Assembly (NCBI GenBank): GCA_016791465.1
Contig: JAEUWE010000260.1
Coordinates: 1-7,130 of the forward strand
Direction: 5' to 3'
Origin: Pseudobdellovibrionaceae bacterium
Lineage (GTDB): Bacteria > Bdellovibrionota > Bdellovibrionia > Bdellovibrionales > JAMPXM01
Length of the DNA stretch: 7,130 nt
Shown here piece after piece: positions 1 through 4,982 of the stretch (its first letter is position 1; the number at the start of each line of letters is the position of its first letter). The notes under the pieces are model-generated. The model ran no database searches. It was not told the origin of the DNA and saw only the letters and a list, made by a program, of their open reading frames with translations. The translations under genes and the position numbers were made by a program.

Positions 1-485
1 TCAGGATTTCTGGCGAAGTCTGACTCCTCGATGGGAAATCGAATTTGGCTATAGTTTTGATCGGCCATGAGCAAGGTTTTTAGCTTCGGCAGATAGCTCA
101 GTGCTTCTTTGAAGCTTGTATGATCTTCAGGAGTCCAGCTCGTGTAGAGGATCTCAAGAGAGGGCGTAGATCGAAATGCGTCCCGAGTCAGGATGAATGC
201 ATCCGTATTGTCATAATTATGGAACGTCTGTAGCACCCACAGGCGCTTCAGCGAATTGAAGCCTGCCAAGTCATCCGCGTTAATCGGAGCTACCTTGGAA
301 CCAAAATACATCTCCAATTGAGTGAGGCCGTCGAATTCCGCTTTCGAAATGTTGGCGCAATTTTTCTTCAGTTCGTGCTCTACAGCGCCGACTATTTCTT
401 TTCTTCGATTACAAAGAGGTATCTCAGCCTGCGCTGCTGTTCCGAATAAAGAAAATAAAAGACAGAAAAGAAGCGAAACCTTCAT
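1..485 (-). CDS. secreted leucine-rich-repeat-like protein (partial, C-terminus outside window)
   Basis: The frame is open from ATG at 485 to the left edge, giving 161 visible codons with no stop. The first 20 residues are a clear Sec signal peptide: Lys2, a hydrophobic core at about 4-15, and an AQA site before Glu21. The mature start holds a Cys pair (C25, C43) that could cap a repeat domain. Then come four stretches with LRR-like spacing of Leu and hydrophobics: FDGLTQLEM, LAGFNSLKRLWVL, STPSLEIL and LPKLKTLLM, roughly 25-35 residues apart. A GAGG ribosome binding site lies 6 nt before the ATG. The protein is probably periplasmic, outer-surface or secreted, acting in binding rather than catalysis; the partner is unknown. 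The Cys-capped, degenerate LRR style resembles secreted proteins I associate with Bdellovibrio, but that is from memory, not a search. The gene is divergent from the plus-strand genes to its right. Confidence 0.82.
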   Translation of the reverse strand, partial: MKVSLLFCLLFSLFGTAAQAEIPLCNRRKEIVGAVEHELKKNCANISKAEFDGLTQLEMYFGSKVAPINADDLAGFNSLKRLWVLQTFHNYDNTDAFILTRDAFRSTPSLEILYTSWTPEDHTSFKEALSYLPKLKTLLMADQNYSQIRFPIEESDFARNP

Positions 486-491
486 ATTCAA

Positions 492-495
492 CCTC
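492..495 (-). promoter_or_regulatory. ribosome binding site of the LRR-like gene
   Basis: On the minus strand this reads GAGG, six nucleotides before the ATG at 485. It fixes the start in front of the signal peptide. Confidence 0.6.
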
Positions 496-750
496 GATTG
501 CGTGGAGACTAGATCTTTAGCTTAATGACGAATGGAAATATAGATCGAATCGGGGACGGATGACCGGACTCGGGAACCAGGATAATAAGGTAATGCTCAC
601 CCCCCCCGGATAGTGGGCCAGGAATACGCCAAAAAATGAGAACACCGTTACACTATCGGTAAATTAGATCCGTTGCCCACATCAGTTGCCAGCCAGCATC
701 GACCCCGGATTCCCACGCCCCCTCTCTTGGCGCCCTTCAGATCCAAAGAA

Positions 751-771
751 ACCCCTGCATCGCGCAGGGGT
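751..771 (-). terminator. GC-rich hairpin, possible minus-strand terminator
   Basis: ACCCCTGC (751-758) and GCAGGGGT (764-771) form a perfect 8-bp stem with a 5-nt loop. Read on the minus strand the stem is followed by TTTCTTT, an imperfect U-tract, so it could end a minus-strand transcript starting somewhere between 800 and 1200. Read on the plus strand it is preceded by A-rich DNA and followed by TATCTC, which is a poor terminator tail. No gene on either strand obviously needs it. Confidence 0.4.
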
Positions 772-772
772 A

Positions 773-790
773 TCTCTCACGAATGAGAGA
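773..790. repeat. inverted repeat, 7-bp stem
   Basis: TCTCTCA (773-779) pairs perfectly with TGAGAGA (784-790) around a CGAA tetraloop. It starts two nucleotides after the preceding GC-rich hairpin, so in RNA the two could stack. Confidence 0.55.
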
Positions 791-814
791 CGACGATCTG
801 GGAATTTTGTCACC

Positions 815-836
815 CGAGTCTTCCGCCGAAGACTCG
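815..836. repeat. inverted repeat, 9-bp stem
   Basis: CGAGTCTTC (815-823) pairs perfectly with GAAGACTCG (828-836) around a CGCC tetraloop. There is no U-tract on either side, so a simple terminator role is unlikely. A smaller GTTC/GAAC hairpin with tetraloop AACT follows at 843-854. Confidence 0.6.
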
Positions 837-904
837 AGTTCCGTTCAACTGAACGCCCCTTCCATCCAGTAAAACAACTCAAAGATACTACAGCGCAGAA
901 AACC

Positions 905-927
905 TCAACGATTTCCTTACTCGTTGA
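905..927. repeat. inverted repeat, 7-bp stem
   Basis: TCAACGA (905-911) pairs with TCGTTGA (921-927) around a 9-nt pyrimidine-rich loop. It is part of the hairpin cluster at 751-1103. Confidence 0.45.
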
Positions 928-934
928 TTTCCGC

Positions 935-963
935 CTCCGATGGCTGCTGCGTCAGCAGCGGAG
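935..963. repeat. inverted repeat, 7-bp stem plus 4-bp lower stem
   Basis: GCTGCTG (943-949) pairs with CAGCAGC (953-959) around a CGT loop. Below it CTCC (935-938) can pair with GGAG (960-963), leaving a 4-nt bulge on the 5' side. A bulged two-part stem is more typical of a folded RNA than of a terminator. Confidence 0.5.
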
Positions 964-990
964 CAGTTGGTGACGCACAAACCTGGCACG

Positions 991-1042
991 CGGCCTGCTC
1001 TACTTAAAGGTAGGGAGCCATATGGTGAGTTTGAGCAGGCCG
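991..1042. repeat. 10-bp inverted repeat enclosing a possible start site
   Basis: CGGCCTGCTC (991-1000) is perfectly complementary to GAGCAGGCCG (1033-1042). The 32-nt loop holds CTAC/GTAG, a GGGAG sequence (1013-1017), an ATG (1022-1024) and the small palindrome CCATATGG. The arrangement would present or hide a ribosome binding site on the plus strand, which may be regulatory or chance. Confidence 0.55.
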
Positions 1043-1141
1043 AGATTCACAAACACTGAACGTCGAAGTCATTCGTCATGCGGATTTCTCGGCAAAGGCC
1101 GAGCAAGATCGCGCGTCTATGTTGACCTACAGAAATACTGA
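1022..1141 (+). CDS. possible 39-residue leader peptide or small ORF (doubtful)
   Basis: This is an ATG-started frame of 39 codons ending at TGA 1139-1141, with GGGAG four nucleotides before the start. The product is basic and Ser/Arg-rich (begins MVSLSRPRF), with no recognisable domain or membrane segment. The start lies in the loop of a 10-bp hairpin and the frame ends 67 nt before the two-TM gene, so a leader peptide is conceivable. Composition gives no support for a conserved protein. It may just be open frame inside a structured region. Confidence 0.18.
   Translation: MVSLSRPRFTNTERRSHSSCGFLGKGRARSRVYVDLQKY
1088..1103. repeat. inverted repeat, 6-bp stem
   Basis: CTCGGC (1088-1093) pairs with GCCGAG (1098-1103) around an AAAG tetraloop. 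It is the last of the seven hairpins before the two-TM gene. Confidence 0.45.
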
Positions 1142-1194
1142 ATGCCCGTCTAGAAAAGTACGCAGCAAGTAACCACACAGGGCTCCCGAAGAGA

Positions 1195-1200
1195 GGAGGT
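1195..1200 (+). promoter_or_regulatory. strong Shine-Dalgarno that selects a TTG start
   Basis: GGAGGT is complementary to the 16S rRNA tail and lies 8 nt before the TTG at 1209. No ATG is available nearby. The other TTG at 1204 runs into a stop within six codons, so the site decides the start. Confidence 0.75.
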
Positions 1201-1208
1201 ACATTGAA

Positions 1209-1655
1209 TTGGATTTTCTAAAACGCGGACTGATCGCCTACGTAGGAATAACGGCGGCCTTGTGGCTTATGTCTTTTGCGATGATCGACAACGGCGCTGC
1301 CTGGCCGAGGAATCCGGCGTGGCAGCTCATCGTAGGGCTACGCTCGCTCTTCACCTGGGCGGGGATCGTAACGGTCGGTTTCTTTGCGGTCCTTTCTGTC
1401 CTCACGTTGATCGGTGAAAGCCAGCAGCGCCGCCATGAGGAAGCCGAAAGGCTGCGACACGGGGAAATTGACCGGCGACGATCCGAGGATGCGCAGCGTC
1501 AACGCGAATCCGACGAGGCCGAAAGACGAAGACAGGAAACGCGAGAAAGGAAACGAGCCAAAGAGGAAAGGGAATACTGCGAGTTCAAGGAGCGTCAGCA
1601 GAAACGGACACGTTCGGCCGAGACAGCGACTCAAGACGCTCTCGATGATTTCTGA
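1209..1655 (+). CDS. two-TM membrane protein with charged coiled-coil tail
   Basis: The 148-residue protein starts at TTG behind an excellent GGAGGT site. After a short basic N-terminus (K5, R6) there are two hydrophobic segments, about 8-26 and 41-68, joined by a loop with Trp and Pro. Residues 70-148 are almost wholly charged and rich in Glu, Arg, Gln and Lys. They should form a long helix or coiled coil, probably cytoplasmic because the two-TM hairpin has a basic N-terminus. I recognise no family; Arg/Glu-rich tails of this kind recur in unrelated proteins and give misleading matches. The last 11 nt overlap the methyltransferase start, suggesting translational coupling. A membrane anchor or scaffold for the surface-glycan enzymes downstream is possible but unproven. 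Confidence 0.72.
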   Translation: MDFLKRGLIAYVGITAALWLMSFAMIDNGAAWPRNPAWQLIVGLRSLFTWAGIVTVGFFAVLSVLTLIGESQQRRHEEAERLRHGEIDRRRSEDAQRQRESDEAERRRQETRERKRAKEEREYCEFKERQQKRTRSAETATQDALDDF

Positions 1656-2382
1656 AAGGGGGAAACCGGATGTTCGTTATCTCGAAATTGGGGTCTATGA
1701 GGGGCGGTCTCTCAGTTGGGTTCTTCAGAACGTGCTCACCCATCCATCGTCACTTGGTACCGGGATTGACCTTTTCTGCGTCTCGCGACAGGAGCATGTT
1801 GAAGAAAACTTGCGGCGACTTGGTGTTTCAGGGCGGGCTCGATTGATTTGCGGAGCTTCAAGCGAAATTTTGCCAACTCTCGATCGCGAATCTTACGACA
1901 TCGTCTTCGTGGACGGCGACCACTTGGCACAGGGCACGCTGAGTGATCTCGTGCTGAGCTGGAATCTGATAAAACAGAACGGCTTCATGGTCGTCGATGA
2001 CTATTCGCTGTTCAGTGATTCGCATCCTGTCGAAGCGCGTCCGCAGGGAGCCATCGATTCATTCTTGATGTGTTATAAGAATAGTTTCGATCTTTCACTC
2101 AAGAATTCAAACCAGGTGATCTTAAAGAAGAAGCCATTTCATTTTTACCACGGCATGAGCACAGATTTTGGCAACTACACTTTCCGTTGGCCGACATATG
2201 CAACCGAGGCCACCCTTCACGATCACAAGAAAGGCGAAACCGTTCAACTCGATCCGGCGCAGATGAAAACGTTGATTCAAATTCTAAAAAGTCGTGGAGA
2301 CAAAGAACTGAACTTTCCTCGCCAGAGTGTCCCGACCGATGATCTATCTTCACTTGAGGCTCGTTTAGGGTACCTGTTTTAG
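1645..2382 (+). CDS. class I SAM-dependent methyltransferase (Methyltransf_24-like)
   Basis: The predicted product is 245 residues. SAM-binding motif I is LEIGVYEGRS at 13-22, and the ribose-binding acidic residue is probably D42 in GIDLF. The DGDH signature is at 90-93, followed by VVDDY at about 116-120. This set is typical of Methyltransf_24/TylF-CmcI-like O-methyltransferases, which often use a metal ion held by the acidic residues. They act on sugars, antibiotics or surface glycans; the substrate here is unknown. The ATG at 1645 leaves only 12 residues before motif I, shorter than usual, and has no Shine-Dalgarno, so it probably relies on coupling to the gene it overlaps. The frame stays open upstream to GTG 1414 (322 residues), but that extension is low-complexity and lies out of frame over the coiled-coil tail. 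The stretch RLKTLSMISERGKPD just before motif I nevertheless looks like natural methyltransferase sequence. The C-terminal 90 residues are unassigned. Confidence 0.87.
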   Translation: MISERGKPDVRYLEIGVYEGRSLSWVLQNVLTHPSSLGTGIDLFCVSRQEHVEENLRRLGVSGRARLICGASSEILPTLDRESYDIVFVDGDHLAQGTLSDLVLSWNLIKQNGFMVVDDYSLFSDSHPVEARPQGAIDSFLMCYKNSFDLSLKNSNQVILKKKPFHFYHGMSTDFGNYTFRWPTYATEATLHDHKKGETVQLDPAQMKTLIQILKSRGDKELNFPRQSVPTDDLSSLEARLGYLF

Positions 2383-2408
2383 GTGGGCCCGTTACTCAGT
2401 GGTCTGAT

Positions 2409-2432
2409 ATGAGCTATTCCTAGCTCCATTTT
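2409..2432 (+). terminator. weak terminator-like hairpin after the methyltransferase
   Basis: GAGCTA (2411-2416) pairs with TAGCTC (2421-2426) around a TTCC tetraloop. AT/AT pairs below it are possible if one C is bulged, and TTTT follows at 2429-2432. The stem is short, so termination would be partial at best. Its place, 27 nt after the stop and before a separate promoter, fits. Confidence 0.35.
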
Positions 2433-2472
2433 GAGACGATCCTTGCTGCTTTACCGAAATTGCCAACGCCCT

Positions 2473-2481
2473 TGGTATACT
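2473..2481 (+). promoter_or_regulatory. extended -10 promoter for the 50-residue gene
   Basis: TGGTATACT matches the extended -10 form TGn-TATAAT with one mismatch in the hexamer. No good -35 lies 16-18 bp upstream, as expected for extended -10 promoters. Transcription would start near 2488, leaving a leader of about 24 nt with the G-rich ribosome binding site. Confidence 0.42.
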
Positions 2482-2497
2482 GAAGCTTGAACGCCCA

Positions 2498-2504
2498 GGG
2501 GGGG
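2498..2504 (+). promoter_or_regulatory. seven-G tract acting as ribosome binding site
   Basis: AGGGGGGGA sits 7 nt before the ATG at 2512 and is the only purine-rich site there. A homopolymer of this length can slip in replication, which would shift spacing between the anti-SD pairing and the start codon. Confidence 0.45.
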
Positions 2505-2511
2505 ATAACCG

Positions 2512-2664
2512 ATGAGAGAGCACAAAAAACCGAAAACAGCGCTTTCGAAGAAAGAGAAAAAGCTGCTTAAGATGAACGAAAATAGTCTGAAGCTACTGAA
2601 GGGCAATGGCCAAGGTTCAGGCGGACCGCCTGCAAACAGCAACGGTGGTAAAGCCGCGGCCTAG
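2512..2664 (+). CDS. small basic protein of 50 residues, unknown function
   Basis: ATG to TAG encodes 50 residues. Residues 4-30 are Lys-rich with Leu spacing (SKKEKKLLK, SLKLLK) and should form an amphipathic, strongly basic helix. Residues 31-50 are Gly/Pro/Asn/Ala-rich and probably disordered. There is no signal peptide or membrane segment. Support comes from the extended -10 promoter, the purine-rich site before the ATG and a biased, protein-like composition with no rare oddities. A nucleic-acid-binding or membrane-surface peptide is plausible, but I recognise no family. It stands alone between two enzyme genes on the same strand. Confidence 0.55.
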   Translation: MREHKKPKTALSKKEKKLLKMNENSLKLLKGNGQGSGGPPANSNGGKAAA

Positions 2665-2830
2665 TTCAAAACTACAAAACAACGGAAATTCGATGTCGTC
2701 AGTCCTGCCAGTGACAGGTGGTTTTGAGGCTTTTCGCTTTTGAAGCCCGTGCGCCCTTTTGCCTTCGACGCCCTTGAGCCGTAGAGTATCGGTTAAAGTT
2801 GTAACTGATTGGCTCATTTTTGGGAGCGTC

Positions 2831-3772
2831 GTGAAGTTTGAGGGCTACTACGTTCTGCATCTGAATCCACTGACCGTCGCCCAATCCGGCCGGCCTCAGG
2901 CGCCGCGCCCGGCGTGGTTGAAGCCGGGCACTGTTGTGCTTGAACACACGGCGTGGTTTCAGGGGTATTGGCTGAAGATGCTCGGCTGGCGAGCGGAGCA
3001 AGCACGCTTAGCGAAGCAGGGTATTGAGCACCACCTCATCGTGAACGACCCGCATGAGGAGCGCCTGGCGCGATGGCTTGGGGTGCGCGGAACGCTGATC
3101 AGCAACTCTGTCTACACGGACGAGAAGGTGTTCTCGCCTCACGAGTCGCAGCGAAAGGACCTGGATGCGGTTTATATTGCGAAGCTTGCATCGTTTAAGC
3201 GACATGTCTTGGCTTCGCGGATCGCGAAGCTTGCGATTATCACGATGGAGGGTCGAGGGCTGTCGGCATTTTGCCCTGCGGTCTCGCATGCAGAAACGAA
3301 CTCCAGAAATTTGACGAATCGGGAAGTGGCCGAATTTATTCGCCGAGCCCACTGCACTTTGGCGCTTTCGGCAACCGAGGGCGGAATGCTCGCCAGTTTC
3401 GAAAGTCTGCTTTGTGGAGTTCCGGTGATTTCAACACCATCCCGTGGCGGCCGCGATCTTTTCTATCGCTCGTTTAACTCGAAGATTGTGGAGCCGGATG
3501 CCGAGGTGGTCGCTGCCGCTGTGACTGAGGTGTCCGGCAGGACGGTGGACACGCAGTTGATTCGAAGTACGGCACTGGCCGATCTCCAGCGGCATCGGGA
3601 AAAGTACTGCGAATATATTTCGAAGATCTCTCGTCGGCACAAGGGCGAATTTGCAGCGCCGGATCAGTTGATGAGTCGCATATTCGCGCCACCAGCGATT
3701 GCGCAGGGACTTTTCGTGGATCAGTCGTTAGCGCAAATTCCAGATTCCGTGGTGCGCCGATTGTCGCATTAG
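2831..3772 (+). CDS. GT4-like glycosyltransferase (group 1)
   Basis: The product is 313 residues from GTG 2831. The C-terminal Rossmann half is clear. KLASFKRH (about 118-125) matches the nucleotide-sugar loop that opens this domain. SATEGGMLASFESLLCGVPVI carries the EX7E pair (E183, E191), and STPSRGGRD follows; both are hallmarks of retaining GT-B, GT4-type enzymes. The N-terminal acceptor domain is only about 110 residues, short for the family. The start is uncertain: GTG has GGGAG four nucleotides upstream, but TTG 2774 and TTG 2759 (337 residues) are in frame. The encoded VKVVTDWLIFGS before the GTG looks like a first beta-strand, and an in-frame stop lies at 2741. A cytoplasmic role adding a sugar to a surface polysaccharide or lipid is likely, in line with the methyltransferase upstream. 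Its stop overlaps that of the convergent hydroxylase. Confidence 0.88.
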   Translation: MKFEGYYVLHLNPLTVAQSGRPQAPRPAWLKPGTVVLEHTAWFQGYWLKMLGWRAEQARLAKQGIEHHLIVNDPHEERLARWLGVRGTLISNSVYTDEKVFSPHESQRKDLDAVYIAKLASFKRHVLASRIAKLAIITMEGRGLSAFCPAVSHAETNSRNLTNREVAEFIRRAHCTLALSATEGGMLASFESLLCGVPVISTPSRGGRDLFYRSFNSKIVEPDAEVVAAAVTEVSGRTVDTQLIRSTALADLQRHREKYCEYISKISRRHKGEFAAPDQLMSRIFAPPAIAQGLFVDQSLAQIPDSVVRRLSH

Positions 3773-4539
3773 CATTTTAATCGGTCGCGATAGTGTTCTT
3801 CGCTGAGGTTCAGCTGTTTGAGAAATGGAGTGAAGGTGCTGATATCATTTTCCGTCCAGCGATCAAAACTCAGGGGAGTCACCGGGAAGGTGATGTGCAG
3901 GCGATCTTCGTTGGAATCGTTGGCGATCGAGTGCGGAAGGTCGACGTTGATAAAATAGAATCGTCCATCGGCCGGAAGATGGTAGTTCCGACCGTCGATC
4001 TCGACTCGGCACTGCGAGTTGGTGAAGACCGGGTAGTGGATCGTGCCACAGAAATGTCCATCGCGATGCGAGCTCATGCGAAAGCCGGGTGCGGCTTTAA
4101 GTAGGCGGCCGCGTGAGACGCGAAACGAAGAGGACAGATAGTCGATCAGTGGTTTGAAGCGCGAGCCGACTTCATTGATCTTGGTCATGAGCTTAATCGG
4201 CCGCGACTGGCTGACCTTGCCGTCGGGGGAAATAAAGAAGAGTTGTCCGTTGGCATCGTATAGTGGATTGCTCTCGTCTTCGTACTGAAGGCCGATCGCC
4301 GTATAGCCGGTGTAATCGTCTTTGCCCAACAGTTTGTAGCGCGAAAGAACGTTGCGAGTGGTCGCCTGGATCTCTTTGAGATCGATATGCTTTTTTGCGT
4401 CCTCACCCAGGCAGACGACATCAAAGTCTTGTGAAATAAGGAGGGATTTGAGGTCTTCTTTGTTCACGACAGGAAAATCTGTCTTTGAACGTTCCAAGCT
4501 TTTAACCGAGTGAGATGGAAATATCGGACCTGTAACCAA
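3769..4539 (-). CDS. Asp/Asn beta-hydroxylase-like 2-oxoglutarate/Fe(II) dioxygenase
   Basis: The product is 256 residues from TTG 4539. The C-terminal half has the jelly-roll signature of the PF05118-like fold: PGF..SSHRDGH with H158 and D160, the paired VEIDGRNYHLPADGRFYFIN strands, the distal DLPHSI (H203) and DRLHITF with R213. H158/D160/H203 fit Fe(II) binding and R213 fits 2-oxoglutarate. Enzymes of this group hydroxylate Asp, Asn or Pro in proteins or peptides, or the fatty acid of lipid A (LpxO); the substrate here cannot be read. There is no signal peptide, so it is cytoplasmic. The start is weakly defined: AAGGAG is 13 nt from TTG 4539, and TTG 4497 is an alternative. It overlaps the end of the upstream gene by 38 nt, so coupling is likely. 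Confidence 0.85.
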   Translation of the reverse strand: MVTGPIFPSHSVKSLERSKTDFPVVNKEDLKSLLISQDFDVVCLGEDAKKHIDLKEIQATTRNVLSRYKLLGKDDYTGYTAIGLQYEDESNPLYDANGQLFFISPDGKVSQSRPIKLMTKINEVGSRFKPLIDYLSSSFRVSRGRLLKAAPGFRMSSHRDGHFCGTIHYPVFTNSQCRVEIDGRNYHLPADGRFYFINVDLPHSIANDSNEDRLHITFPVTPLSFDRWTENDISTFTPFLKQLNLSEEHYRDRLKC

Positions 4540-4936
4540 GAGCTTCGCGTGACTCCTTATTGAAGGAGCAGTCGGTTACGAGATCGCGAAATCGATTGAG
4601 CGCCCGAATATCAGTAAACACATAGGAATAAACGAGATGCTCATCTGGCTTAAGGGCGACAGGAACCTTGGTGCGAATAGAGCCGTTGGCGATCATTTTC
4701 TCAACGCCGGCTGTAAAGCGGGATTGATCAATCCAAAGCGACATTTCTCGATTGTAGTCTGCAATCGTTTTTCCAGAGGGGAACCCGATCTTGAATGTCA
4801 GCTTGATCGGAAAGCCGCGCAGAGCGAACAAGCCCCCGGGAACCAACAGGGTTCCCATGAGAAGCGACTGACGAAAAAATTGACGCCGACAGAAGGTCTT
4901 GTTCCGCACCTGACCAGTGTAATCAGTTTTAAACAT
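4502..4936 (-). CDS. small exported protein with Tat-like signal, unknown family
   Basis: ATG 4936 gives 144 residues; TTG 4939 would add one. Residues 16-22 read CRRQFFR, close to the twin-arginine consensus S-R-R-x-F-L-K. A hydrophobic stretch (SLLMGTLLVPGGLFAL, about 24-39) and then a basic residue follow. There is no clean AxA cleavage site, so the protein may stay anchored by its N-terminus. The remaining 100 residues alternate strand-like and helix-like segments (IKLTFKIGF, DIRALNRFRDLVTDC) and look like one compact alpha/beta domain in the periplasm. I do not recognise it. It lies 46 nt after the acylase and overlaps the hydroxylase start. This spacing supports an operon, perhaps with an accessory or substrate-binding role. 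No strong ribosome binding site is visible. Confidence 0.72.
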   Translation of the reverse strand: MFKTDYTGQVRNKTFCRRQFFRQSLLMGTLLVPGGLFALRGFPIKLTFKIGFPSGKTIADYNREMSLWIDQSRFTAGVEKMIANGSIRTKVPVALKPDEHLVYSYVFTDIRALNRFRDLVTDCSFNKESREALGYRSDISISLG

Positions 4937-4982
4937 CAAAGCAACCGGTCAAGTTGGTCGCGCGACAGTGTCTCAAATCGAG

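Larger units (their letters stand above)
486..1208. other. 723-bp intergenic region with a cluster of hairpins
   Basis: This stretch lies between the divergent LRR-like gene and the two-TM gene. Open frames here (686-973 plus, 682-882 minus) are Arg/Ser/Pro-rich, lack ribosome binding sites and run straight through strong inverted repeats, so I do not call them genes. A run of eight C residues sits at 600-607. From 751 to 1103 there are seven inverted repeats with stems of 6-10 bp, listed separately. I see no convincing sigma70 promoter. A TATATT at 542-537 on the minus strand could be a -10 for the LRR-like gene, but it has no good -35. The hairpin density suggests a structured RNA or remnants of palindromic elements. 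Confidence 0.6.

Noticed and set aside
322..525. Plus-strand open frame of 67 codons.
   Set aside because: It lies antisense to the signal-peptide end of the LRR-like gene, which has better coding evidence.
600..607. Eight-C homopolymer as a phase-variable switch.
   Set aside because: No gene start or promoter element lies close enough on either strand to be controlled by it.
682..882. Minus-strand open frame of 66 codons.
   Set aside because: It has no ribosome binding site and crosses three hairpins. The composition is that of a chance frame.
686..973. Plus-strand open frame of 95 codons.
   Set aside because: It has a TTG start without a ribosome binding site, Arg/Ser-rich composition, and runs through five inverted repeats.
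971..1030. Resemblance to a c-di-GMP-I (GEMM) riboswitch: GACGCACAAACC followed by GGTAGGGAGCC.
   Set aside because: The fragments lack the GNRA-capped P1b stem, the second GGGACGCAAAGCC strand and the right spacing. Only short pieces match, so cmscan would be needed.
1122..1156. TTGACC as a -35 box for the two-TM gene.
   Set aside because: No acceptable -10 lies 16-18 bp downstream. The nearest candidate, TAGAAA, is 23 bp away.
2704..2747. Terminator after the 50-residue gene (CCTG/CAGG and GGCTT/AAGCC pairs with T-rich DNA).
   Set aside because: The stems are only 4-5 bp with mismatches, and the T-rich stretches are in loops or too far from the stems.
3793..4104. Plus-strand open frame of 103 codons.
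   Set aside because: It is antisense to the conserved catalytic half of the dioxygenase, with no start signal or recognisable product.
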